From a virus, in the IMG/VR virus record IMGVR_UViG_3300049893_002320, positions 1-38,495 of that record: a stretch of DNA of 38,495 nucleotides. The stretch is one strand, 5' to 3'. Each line of letters opens with the position of its first letter. The stretch's first letter is position 1. The position numbers and the translations under genes are program-made. Shown here one piece after another: positions 29,310 through 36,487 of this stretch. A model generated the notes under the pieces. It had not been told where the DNA came from and did not search any database. It was given only the letters and a program-made list of their open reading frames with translations.

Positions 29310-29322
29310 ATTTTTACACCTG

Positions 29323-29356
29323 TAAAAAAAGGGGAAGGGGTGAATCCCCCGCCCCT
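29323..29356 (-). terminator. Intrinsic terminator within the leftward late unit
   Basis: On the minus strand an imperfect G-rich/C-rich stem (29346-29356 with 29330-29340; about nine of eleven pairs, loop five bases) is followed by TTTTTTT. It lies after the 231-residue paralogue gene and 14 bases before the start of the 90-residue gene and portal. It would lower transcription of portal and fibre genes relative to the two genes upstream, with partial read-through required because no promoter is visible after it. Confidence 0.7.
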
Positions 29357-29384
29357 CGAACGATCCACAGCAACCACCTAGAAA

Positions 29385-30080
29385 TTAGGGAGCCGAAACA
29401 CTTACGGGAAGCTCATTTGATTTTAGCGTCCAGCTTAAAATAAGGCTGTACGTTGTTGGTGCGTCCCCACTTGCAAAAAGCAAATTGGGTATGAGCGTAT
29501 GGGTAGAGTCAAGGGTCAAAATATATTGACCAGCGCCGGGCGTCGCTACAGTGCGAGATATTAAAACCCTCACTTTCGCACCTGCGCCGGGGTTTGCTGT
29601 CCATTCGGCGTCCAACTGTCCAGCAGTCCCGACTTGACCTGAAGCATTACCAAAATCGATTAATGCTGTACCATTTGCGCCCTTTTGGAATTGGGATACA
29701 GCCAAAACGGTGTCAGAAGTTAAAAGACCAGTTACCGTCAGCGTTTCGGTAGCCGCGCCGCCTACGCTCGCAGCACTGTCTAAAGAGGTAACACCAGGGC
29801 CGGAGATTTGTTGCTTTGTTGAAATGCCCAAGCCGCTTGCGCCATCGAAGCATTTGGCGCGAATTTGAATAGCTTGCAGGGTAGCAAGTAAAGCCTTGGC
29901 CTGATCGCTTGTAGTGCCAATGGCAGTCCAAAATGTCCCTGAGGTATAGTCACCGATGTCTAGGTCGACATCCGTCGCCAAGCCTGTGATGTTTAATTCT
30001 ACAAACTGCTTGTAATCTTTGTTAAGAGGTTCCTCGGCCTCAATACCGTATGCTTTCATCGATGTCAGAGCAAAAGCCAT
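29385..30080 (-). CDS. Probably abundant virion protein, long paralogue (231 aa)
   Basis: It shares with the next gene upstream the start MAFALT...YGI, the element VDLDIGD..GTFWT (about residues 38-52) and the final strand region (SLILSWTLKSNELPVSVS here). Between these it carries an extra domain of about 85 residues (SGPGVTSLDSAASVGGAATE to HTLIPN), beta-type and Ala/Gly/Thr-rich. A very strong ribosome-binding site (AAAGGAG) and a terminator directly downstream suggest high expression, as for a decoration or major tail protein. No family was recognised. Confidence 0.78.
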   Translation of the reverse strand: MAFALTSMKAYGIEAEEPLNKDYKQFVELNITGLATDVDLDIGDYTSGTFWTAIGTTSDQAKALLATLQAIQIRAKCFDGASGLGISTKQQISGPGVTSLDSAASVGGAATETLTVTGLLTSDTVLAVSQFQKGANGTALIDFGNASGQVGTAGQLDAEWTANPGAGAKVRVLISRTVATPGAGQYILTLDSTHTLIPNLLFASGDAPTTYSLILSWTLKSNELPVSVSAP

Positions 30081-30104
30081 TTTAAAAACTCCTTTTTAAT
30101 TTCG

Positions 30105-30548
30105 TTAAGCAATTGTGCCAAAGCTGGAAACGATCGGAAATTGAAAATTGTTCAAGATCCACTCTAGATCAATTTGAAACGAGGTTTCGCCCTGACCTGC
30201 TGCAAAACCAATGTTTGGTCGCTTGTTTTGTACCGATAAAGTGTAGCTGGTTCCAGCCGCCGCCGCCGCTTGCAATCTATCTAGTAGCTGCTCCGACTTT
30301 ACCGCGATGATAGATGCGGCTTGATCCTCAATTTTTTGCAAAACGTCCAAAGCCTTGGATGCAAGTTGTCCATAGGTTGAATTGGCTTGTGCCTCGGTCC
30401 AAAAGGTGCCCGAATCGTCACCGATATCTAGATCTACATCGTTGACCGTTGCCGTGATTACAAGGGTTGCCCTTTGTATGCCTCTTTTTTGCGATGGACC
30501 AACAATGTTGATACCATAGCTTTGAAACTGGGTTAATGCAAAAGCCAT
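30105..30548 (-). CDS. Probably abundant virion protein, short paralogue (147 aa)
   Basis: This is a paralogue of the 231-residue product: MAFALTQFQSYGI, VDLDIGDDSGTFWTE, then a helical middle (GQLASKALDVLQKIEDQAAS) and the closing region FQIDLEWILNNFQFPIVS. It lacks the inserted domain. A strong AAGGAG site precedes the ATG. The pair probably arose by tandem duplication followed by domain insertion (or loss). The role is probably structural. Confidence 0.78.
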   Translation of the reverse strand: MAFALTQFQSYGINIVGPSQKRGIQRATLVITATVNDVDLDIGDDSGTFWTEAQANSTYGQLASKALDVLQKIEDQAASIIAVKSEQLLDRLQAAAAAGTSYTLSVQNKRPNIGFAAGQGETSFQIDLEWILNNFQFPIVSSFGTIA

Positions 30549-30569
30549 TGATGCAGCTCCTTTTTTTGC

Positions 30570-32108
30570 TTAATACCCATACGATGCTAATTCAGGAATT
30601 GACTGGTTAGATTGTACGGGATTTTTCCTTTTTCGTAAATACTCATCAAAGGATTGATCTAGTGTTGGCCTGACATATTCCTCAGAGCCAATTTTAGAGT
30701 AGAGTCTATTTTCTAAAGGTGAGGCTAATCTTGCCGTTCGGTTTAATGCTGTGCCCCCAGCTTGCGTGGCTCTACTTAAACCGTACACCCCTTTTGCCAT
30801 TCCACCCGTTAACTCGCTAGCGGCTTCGTCAAGTTTTTGACCGTAATTAGACGCCCGTTCGATGACCCGACCGATTTTTTTGCCAGTTTCTCCCATGGCC
30901 GTTCCTCGATCCATCCTAACGGCGTTTAGGGCCTCTTCTGCCTCCATCCCCATCTTCCTGTAGTCTCTATATGCTTTTATGCCGTCCGAACCCAAACGGC
31001 TTTTACTCCCATAAGTCTGTCCAGCTTTTTCAAAAATTCTAGAAATGGATGGATCACCCGCCGCGTTTGTTGGGATATCTTTAGCGAATCTCTCCCCAGT
31101 TTTCCCCCCAAATTTCCCATACATTTTTGTAATCCAGCGAGCCAGCCCGCCTGGAGCTTGCATTGCTAAACCTACACCCTGCATGGTTCCGACCCCAGGA
31201 ATTTGGGAGGCAGCAATATCGCGAGCCATCCCAGCTCCGACAAAGGGTTTCGAAAGAGTAGATCCGACAATGCCAACTTCTTCCGCCCCGCGTCCAATTC
31301 CCCGCGCGATCGAAGACACTGGCCCGTTTTCTAGGACACCTCGCACAAGTTCTGGAGCTTGAGAATTTGCCCCTCGTAACGCTCTAGCCGCTACTGGTAA
31401 TGTTCGGAAAGCTCCCGCTGTTCCTCCACTTGTAAGCGCGTTGATTCCTAAATCTTTGACTTGTTCCCCTAAATTTTCACCGGCGATTTTTCTGAAAGTT
31501 GGATCGTAAGCGGCGATAGCACCACGGGCCAAAGCGTCCCCCGCGAATTGGCCCGCAGCACCCCCCGCTACGGCTAGCGGAATTGATGCGACTCCGGCTC
31601 CCGCGCCTGCGCCAGCCATACCCCCCCAAGCTCCACCGATAAAACCTGGAGCTTGGGATAGTCCACTAGCTATGTCGGACATATCGACACCGCGCTTGTT
31701 AGTCAGAGCAAAATACTTATTTGATTCGGGATGAAAAACATAAAAATCTGTACCCTGGCCTACAATGTTAGGATTTTGCAAACCCATGTCTTGCAATTTT
31801 TCTCTTAAGTAAGCCTTTTTAACTTCGTCATTGGAACCAAGATTTGCGACCGCCACCCGTAATTCAGGTTTTACAAAATCTTCCAAAACGTCATTCGGCT
31901 CTATGGCGTTTATCTTCCACCCCATATCGCGCAAAATGTCTTCAGTTTTGGCCTGAAATTCCCCTTGACCATCAACGAGGGTTATAAATTGGCCGTCGGG
32001 ACTTATAGCCTTTGGTACTTCGCCCATCGTCGCTAGTTGTGAATGTATATCTTCGGGCGTAAATGTGCCCGTAGTGCCGCCGGAGTTTTCAACCTGAAAA
32101 TTTAACAT
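30570..32108 (-). CDS. Ejection/internal virion protein candidate with Gly-rich hydrophobic segment (512 aa)
   Basis: A globular N-terminal part (residues 1-145) precedes a Gly/Ala-rich hydrophobic stretch (FIGGAWGGMAGAGAGAGVAS, then LAVAGGAAGQFAGDALARGA; about 155-200). A helical, basic C-terminal part (residues 330-470) follows, with many short repeats of Gly and Arg. Large helical proteins with a glycine-zipper core are characteristic of podoviral ejection proteins that form a channel in the host envelope. It follows the coiled-coil gene, as ejection proteins usually cluster. The assignment is from composition and context. Confidence 0.65.
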   Translation of the reverse strand: MLNFQVENSGGTTGTFTPEDIHSQLATMGEVPKAISPDGQFITLVDGQGEFQAKTEDILRDMGWKINAIEPNDVLEDFVKPELRVAVANLGSNDEVKKAYLREKLQDMGLQNPNIVGQGTDFYVFHPESNKYFALTNKRGVDMSDIASGLSQAPGFIGGAWGGMAGAGAGAGVASIPLAVAGGAAGQFAGDALARGAIAAYDPTFRKIAGENLGEQVKDLGINALTSGGTAGAFRTLPVAARALRGANSQAPELVRGVLENGPVSSIARGIGRGAEEVGIVGSTLSKPFVGAGMARDIAASQIPGVGTMQGVGLAMQAPGGLARWITKMYGKFGGKTGERFAKDIPTNAAGDPSISRIFEKAGQTYGSKSRLGSDGIKAYRDYRKMGMEAEEALNAVRMDRGTAMGETGKKIGRVIERASNYGQKLDEAASELTGGMAKGVYGLSRATQAGGTALNRTARLASPLENRLYSKIGSEEYVRPTLDQSFDEYLRKRKNPVQSNQSIPELASYGY

Positions 32109-32118
32109 TTATTACCTC

Positions 32119-33417
32119 TTATTTTCTAAATTGCGACCTTGGAGGTAAAGGTGGCCCCATTCCTTGGGAATTATTTTCCATGGCTGCTGGCATTATTCCC
32201 TGAGATTGATTCTGTGGTCCACCAGCTCTCCCCTCCAAAAGATTTGGAGGCGGTTTTTTGGTAGTTGTTGTTATAGCGGTTTTCAAAGCATTTTTAGTGC
32301 TATCTAAATTCTGCAAATACACCGGAACCTTGACGTGTGCATTTTGCACCTCTAGTTGTTTTATTTCTGCACCAATAACATTTTCTAAATTTTTAAGGGA
32401 ACTATCGATCCTTTGCGTAGATGTCGAAAGACCAGCGGTATCGAATCGAAGGCCCCCCAAACCAGCCTCAATAGAGGCAGCCGCATTTCTACCCTCGACA
32501 CCCATTTCTGGCTTAGATAGTAATGCTATGATGTTTTGCTTGATTCTGTTAGAATCATCCGAACCAAAAGGAGCGTCCCTATACTCCGCAATATTAGCTT
32601 TTACCTGTTGTAAAATTGACGCTTTTTGATTCAACAAGGCTAAATTTCTAGATGTCTCTTGACCCGCTGGCGATCCCGACCATGTGAGGTTAGCCGTTTC
32701 TACCTGTGATCTATAATTGGATGCACCCTGATTTCTAGCCATTGTTAAAATTTCTGGCGTCAATTTTTTTGACAAATCGGAATCGAGTCTAGCTATTTCT
32801 TTTTGATCTCCACTTGCAAAAGCTGCCTGATATTGGGCGGCTGCCTGTCTAACCTGTCTATCCTCTTCCATAGACTGCAATTGGGCATTTTGTAATTTAA
32901 TGTTAGATGCAGTGGCAGCGCCGGAGTTTTTCAATGATTGAATTTGGGCATCTTGGGCCTTTAATTGACCCTCTTGAAGTTGTTGCGCTAATTTAAAATT
33001 ATATTGTTCTTGAGTGAGCCCGCTATCACCGTGCGTTTGGGTGAGCCATTCTCTTTGTCGTTGTGCATCTTGCGCGGCTTTTTGTTCCTCGCTGAGACCG
33101 AATCTAGTTCGCTCTAATTGAGATTTTCTCGATTCGATATCAAGTGGGTGTAACTCTTTTTGACGTGCCTCTTGCTGTTCCAACATTTGCTGTTGTTTTG
33201 CGCGGCGGCTTTCCTCTGTACCGGCTATATAGCTGTCAACTAGCCGATCTGGTATTGCGGCGATATTGCCCAAAGCTTCTCTTTTAGCCTGGGCTTGCAT
33301 GTCACCAGTGCGCCGTAGGGCGTCTAGCTCTTGGTCTCTATATCGTTGTAATTGTGATAATATTTTATCATTCGACCTGCTGGGGTCGTACCTCGACAAG
33401 ATTTCTTCCGCCGCCAT
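32119..33417 (-). CDS. Long coiled-coil protein, ejection/internal virion candidate (432 aa)
   Basis: Residues 20-240 are almost entirely helical, rich in Gln, Glu, Arg and Lys (QQQMLEQQEARQKELHPLDI; EEQKAAQDAQRQREWLTQTH; LAQQLQEGQLKAQDAQIQSL). The C-terminus is Pro/Gln-rich and disordered. There is no enzymatic motif. The start has AAGGGG eight bases upstream and overlaps the end of the preceding gene by 50 bases. The long coiled coil next to a Gly-rich protein resembles podoviral internal core proteins. Confidence 0.65.
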   Translation of the reverse strand: MAAEEILSRYDPSRSNDKILSQLQRYRDQELDALRRTGDMQAQAKREALGNIAAIPDRLVDSYIAGTEESRRAKQQQMLEQQEARQKELHPLDIESRKSQLERTRFGLSEEQKAAQDAQRQREWLTQTHGDSGLTQEQYNFKLAQQLQEGQLKAQDAQIQSLKNSGAATASNIKLQNAQLQSMEEDRQVRQAAAQYQAAFASGDQKEIARLDSDLSKKLTPEILTMARNQGASNYRSQVETANLTWSGSPAGQETSRNLALLNQKASILQQVKANIAEYRDAPFGSDDSNRIKQNIIALLSKPEMGVEGRNAAASIEAGLGGLRFDTAGLSTSTQRIDSSLKNLENVIGAEIKQLEVQNAHVKVPVYLQNLDSTKNALKTAITTTTKKPPPNLLEGRAGGPQNQSQGIMPAAMENNSQGMGPPLPPRSQFRK

Positions 33418-33703
33418 CTTCGATCCCCTTTGCGGGTTTAGGAAATTGGGCCATGAAGTCCCAGTAATCAGGATATAATATCCATGATAGTTTTGTCATC
33501 GGCAACGCCGCCAGGCTTTTATCATTCCGATAAAGCACCAAATGGCCGGTTGTAATTACTTCGTGCCTATAGCATTTATGCTTTTTGTAAACTGGGAGAA
33601 ATTTATGCTTTATTCCAATGGTATAGCCTTTTATCTTCAACTTGGTTTCATCATAATTTTTTGGGGCCTGTTTTTGTTCGTTAATCTCTGGTAGTGCTTC
33701 CAT
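33368..33703 (-). CDS. Small hypothetical late protein (111 aa)
   Basis: The product MEALPEINEQKQAPKNYDET leads into a basic, aromatic centre (YTIGIKHKFLPVYKKHKCYR) and the segment LSWILYPDYWDFMAQFPKPA. The last 16 codons overlap the next gene's start by 50 bases in another frame. Not recognised. It also overlaps the previous gene by 23 bases. Probably assembly- or virion-related by position. Confidence 0.65.
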   Translation of the reverse strand: MEALPEINEQKQAPKNYDETKLKIKGYTIGIKHKFLPVYKKHKCYRHEVITTGHLVLYRNDKSLAALPMTKLSWILYPDYWDFMAQFPKPAKGIEDGGGRNLVEVRPQQVE

Positions 33704-33986
33704 CTAATGACCTCAGCTTATTTTGATTGATTCTATTGCGTTGGGCATCATAGCTAGATTTTGCATCGAGTGGAATATCTTTCGAATTGCTCAACATGCG
33801 TTTTTTTGCTTCTCGATCGGCCAGATAAAAATCGTATTCTGCACCATATTTTTTCAAAATATCCGCCAGGGTATCCAAATATTCATGCACAAAAGGCACG
33901 TCTACCCATTGCCTGCCATTTAGCTTTTCATCTAATTTTCTATGGGCTTTTATAAATATAAAATTTATTCTTTCTTCAAAGTTCAT
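33681..33986 (-). CDS. Small hypothetical late protein (101 aa)
   Basis: The N-terminal helix MNFEERINFIFIKAHRKLDE is followed by a charged helical body (LADILKKYGAEYDFYLADRE; AKKRMLSNSKDI) and a polar end. The ATG overlaps the upstream TGA (ATGA). The hydrophobic stretch is too short for a membrane span. Function unknown. Confidence 0.68.
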   Translation of the reverse strand: MNFEERINFIFIKAHRKLDEKLNGRQWVDVPFVHEYLDTLADILKKYGAEYDFYLADREAKKRMLSNSKDIPLDAKSSYDAQRNRINQNKLRSLDGSTTRD

Positions 33987-34459
33987 TTATTCGCAATCCA
34001 TTCAGAGTTGTTGTCTGCCGCCGCTCTTGCCCAAAGGAAAATTACGTTAGTACTATTTTGTAGCCCTGTAATCTTGATTGCAGGGTCTCCACCGTTGGGA
34101 GTTAGACCCACAACGCTTTGACTGTATACCCCTGGAAAGTTATCTGTCCCATATGCCGTTATATTTGAGGTTATGGTAGTTAATGGATTTAATGGGTCAT
34201 CATAATTTATGGTAAATCGAGCTTTCCCAATCACTTTGGCGTATAAAATCCACCAATCGCTGAGGGTATAACCTGGGAAAAGAGTATAGTTTCGAGTTTG
34301 AGCGTCGTTTAAAAATAGGGATTCCACCCTATATTCTAAAACATTCTGTTTTATGGATTGAATGAAGTTTTGATAACTTTTTGCAAATCTTTGAGAATCT
34401 ACAACATTAGAATCAAAAGCATCAATTGATAGGGAGTTAAACATAGTAAAAACAGTCAT
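33983..34459 (-). CDS. Tail-type beta-rich protein (158 aa), paralogue-like to its neighbour
   Basis: A helical N-terminal third (SQRFAKSYQNFIQSIKQNVL) is followed by a beta-type region with a tail-like feel (NYTLFPGYTLSDWWILYAKV; KARFTINYDDPLNPLTTITS) and an end IFLWARAAADNNSEWIANK. It is coupled to neighbours by ATGA at both ends. The Asn/Thr-rich beta sandwich character suits a minor tail or fibre-attachment protein. No family was recognised. Confidence 0.68.
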   Translation of the reverse strand: MTVFTMFNSLSIDAFDSNVVDSQRFAKSYQNFIQSIKQNVLEYRVESLFLNDAQTRNYTLFPGYTLSDWWILYAKVIGKARFTINYDDPLNPLTTITSNITAYGTDNFPGVYSQSVVGLTPNGGDPAIKITGLQNSTNVIFLWARAAADNNSEWIANK

Positions 34460-34950
34460 GGGATGACCCCCAATGTTTGGACGCCATCTTTCCAGGAATC
34501 AACTGACGTAAGTGGGGGCATTTGAAACATATACCAACTTATTGCCGCAGAATTTGCGCTAACGACGTTTCTAAATTGAATACCCGTTACGTTGGTTTCT
34601 TGGAAATTAAGATGGCCCAAATGGATACCTTCGCTATCTGAGTCAGTGCCAAAGCAGTATAAATAATTACTCGATGTCGATGGACTTCTTGTGACTGTTA
34701 TCAATACCGGAAAATTTGAAATACAGACGAAAGCTAAATATTTCGTCGTATCATACTCTATTGGTAACGGGGCGTCGTATGTTTCTGAGGCTGTTAAAAC
34801 AATGCTGCCCTGCGCCATTAATCCTGGACTAAGAACTAATTTATTGCGGGGCTCTATGTCCCTAAATTGATATAAGCAAGTTTTGGCGTTTACTATATCG
34901 ATTGGGTCATCTTTGAATAGCATAAAATTATATTGGCGTTGTATTAGCAT
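34456..34950 (-). CDS. Tail-type beta-rich protein (164 aa)
   Basis: The product is rich in Ile, Val and Tyr strands (KLVLSPGLMAQGSIVLTASE; TKYLAFVCISNFPVLITVTR; HLGHLNFQETNVTGIQFRNV) and ends in a Trp-containing polar tail. Like the gene after it, it appears to be one beta domain. Coupled to that gene by ATGA. A small virion protein is likely; no specific assignment. Confidence 0.68.
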   Translation of the reverse strand: MLIQRQYNFMLFKDDPIDIVNAKTCLYQFRDIEPRNKLVLSPGLMAQGSIVLTASETYDAPLPIEYDTTKYLAFVCISNFPVLITVTRSPSTSSNYLYCFGTDSDSEGIHLGHLNFQETNVTGIQFRNVVSANSAAISWYMFQMPPLTSVDSWKDGVQTLGVIP

Positions 34951-34952
34951 GA

Positions 34953-36485
34953 TTAGTAGCGCCCCCAGCTTTGAGCCCTTCTTGGCGGCCCGACGAAATC
35001 TTCGTCCTGCTCATAATCACCGGCAAGCTGTGAGGCGGTTGCCCCTTGTTCGGCTCCCCCTGGTGCCCCTCCTCCTCCTGCTGCTGCTGCGGCCTTTACT
35101 CCGGCTCCACCGAGTCCCGCCAAAATTTGAGGCCCCATTATTTGCTGCTGGTAGCCCACACCTGCTTGATTTTGTGCAAGTTGCCCCTGGCGTCCGTATC
35201 GTTGATTGATGTTAGAAATGTCTCTTCCCGCTTGATCCCCAGCCAATTGATGCTGTAACCCAGATAGACCGCTTCCAATCGCCCAATCTTCTTGGTTTCG
35301 TTGTTTGCCGATATCAAGTCCCTGTTGGTTCAAGCGTTGATCTATGCCGTAGTCTTCACTTGCGGCACCACGTCCAAGATCCGCCTCTAGACCGACTCTC
35401 CCCTGGTCAATCTGATAATCTTCTCCCGCTTTTTGACGCCCAATCTCAAAGCCCCTGTCGCCGTACCCCGCACGTTCGGAGCGATATTTGCCCATTCTGT
35501 CCTGATAGTCCGAATCAGCCCCGGCATAATCTCGCACACTTCCCGAATATCTATCTCTGGCCCTTTCTCCCCTATTGTACTGCGCCGCGCTTTCTTCCCG
35601 ACCGACCGCTAGTCCCTGGTCCCTGAGGGCTTGCATTTGCTGCTGTGCCCTAGCGAAAGCCTGCCCGCTTTGGCCCATATTCTGTCCCTGTAGGGCGAGC
35701 ATTTGTTGAGTAGATAAAGGCCCGCCCATTGCTCCTAGCTGATTTGCCGTTGCTTGAGCCCCCAACGCATTCAGCACACCAACATCCGCTAGGGCTCGTT
35801 TATTGACGCCCTGGGCTTGCTGTTCGTACATATTCCGCCAGGCGGTATTCACCGAGTTGTTGGGGTTGCCCGCGTCAGCAAGAGACATGGCAGAATTAGC
35901 GTCTCTTTGGGCGTTGTCCATAATGTCTTGCAGTCGTGGTTGTATGTTATTTTTATACGTTTTGGTCGCGTCCGAAGCTTGATTTGCTGCTTCATCGCTA
36001 TATTGCTGTAATTGACCCTGATACTTTTCATAGACGGGGTTTCTGGCTCTTTGATATGCCTCGGTTGCCGCTGCATCTCCTGCAAGCTGCTTTTTAATCA
36101 CGTCATCACGTCTGCCTCGATAGTCCGAGGTTGAGCGATTTTCTGCCCCAATAAAGTCATCGTAGGTCTTATTTCTTGATCCCTTGTAAGTGTCGGCTGC
36201 TGCCGCACTGCCTTTGTAGTAGTCGGTATCTGCTTGCTTTAAGGTATCAAGTACGCCGCCGGTTTCTCGGTAAGCATTTTCTCCGGCCTCATACTGGCGG
36301 TTTTCGGCATCTTTTGTGGATTGTTTTTTGCGACCCCCAAAAGTTTCCTCCATCTTTCTCATGCCGCCGCCGTCTTTGGTCCCCCAAATACCCCTAGGAT
36401 TCGTTGAATCAAATTCGGCTAAGGTATCAGATACCCCTTTTTTCCAAGGCAAAGGGTTTTTTTGGTCAAATTCGCTTCGCGCCAT
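34953..36485 (-). CDS. Low-complexity Gln/Arg/Tyr/Gly/Asp-rich internal protein (510 aa)
   Basis: The sequence is highly polar with recurrent motifs built on Tyr-Arg-Gly-Asp (GAENRSTSDYRGRRDDVIKK; RGERARDRYSGSVRDYAGAD; YQDRMGKYRSERAGYGDRGF; IGRQKAGEDYQIDQGRVGLE). A short Gly/Ala-rich segment (GAGVKAAAAAGGGGAPGG) lies near the C-terminus. There are no cysteines and few hydrophobic residues. Such composition is seen in internal virion or scaffold-like proteins and in disordered linkers. The end carries FVGPPRRAQSWGRY. Its function is not identified; its place after the hub gene suggests an ejection-module component. Confidence 0.68.
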   Translation of the reverse strand: MARSEFDQKNPLPWKKGVSDTLAEFDSTNPRGIWGTKDGGGMRKMEETFGGRKKQSTKDAENRQYEAGENAYRETGGVLDTLKQADTDYYKGSAAAADTYKGSRNKTYDDFIGAENRSTSDYRGRRDDVIKKQLAGDAAATEAYQRARNPVYEKYQGQLQQYSDEAANQASDATKTYKNNIQPRLQDIMDNAQRDANSAMSLADAGNPNNSVNTAWRNMYEQQAQGVNKRALADVGVLNALGAQATANQLGAMGGPLSTQQMLALQGQNMGQSGQAFARAQQQMQALRDQGLAVGREESAAQYNRGERARDRYSGSVRDYAGADSDYQDRMGKYRSERAGYGDRGFEIGRQKAGEDYQIDQGRVGLEADLGRGAASEDYGIDQRLNQQGLDIGKQRNQEDWAIGSGLSGLQHQLAGDQAGRDISNINQRYGRQGQLAQNQAGVGYQQQIMGPQILAGLGGAGVKAAAAAGGGGAPGGAEQGATASQLAGDYEQDEDFVGPPRRAQSWGRY

Positions 36486-36487
36486 TT

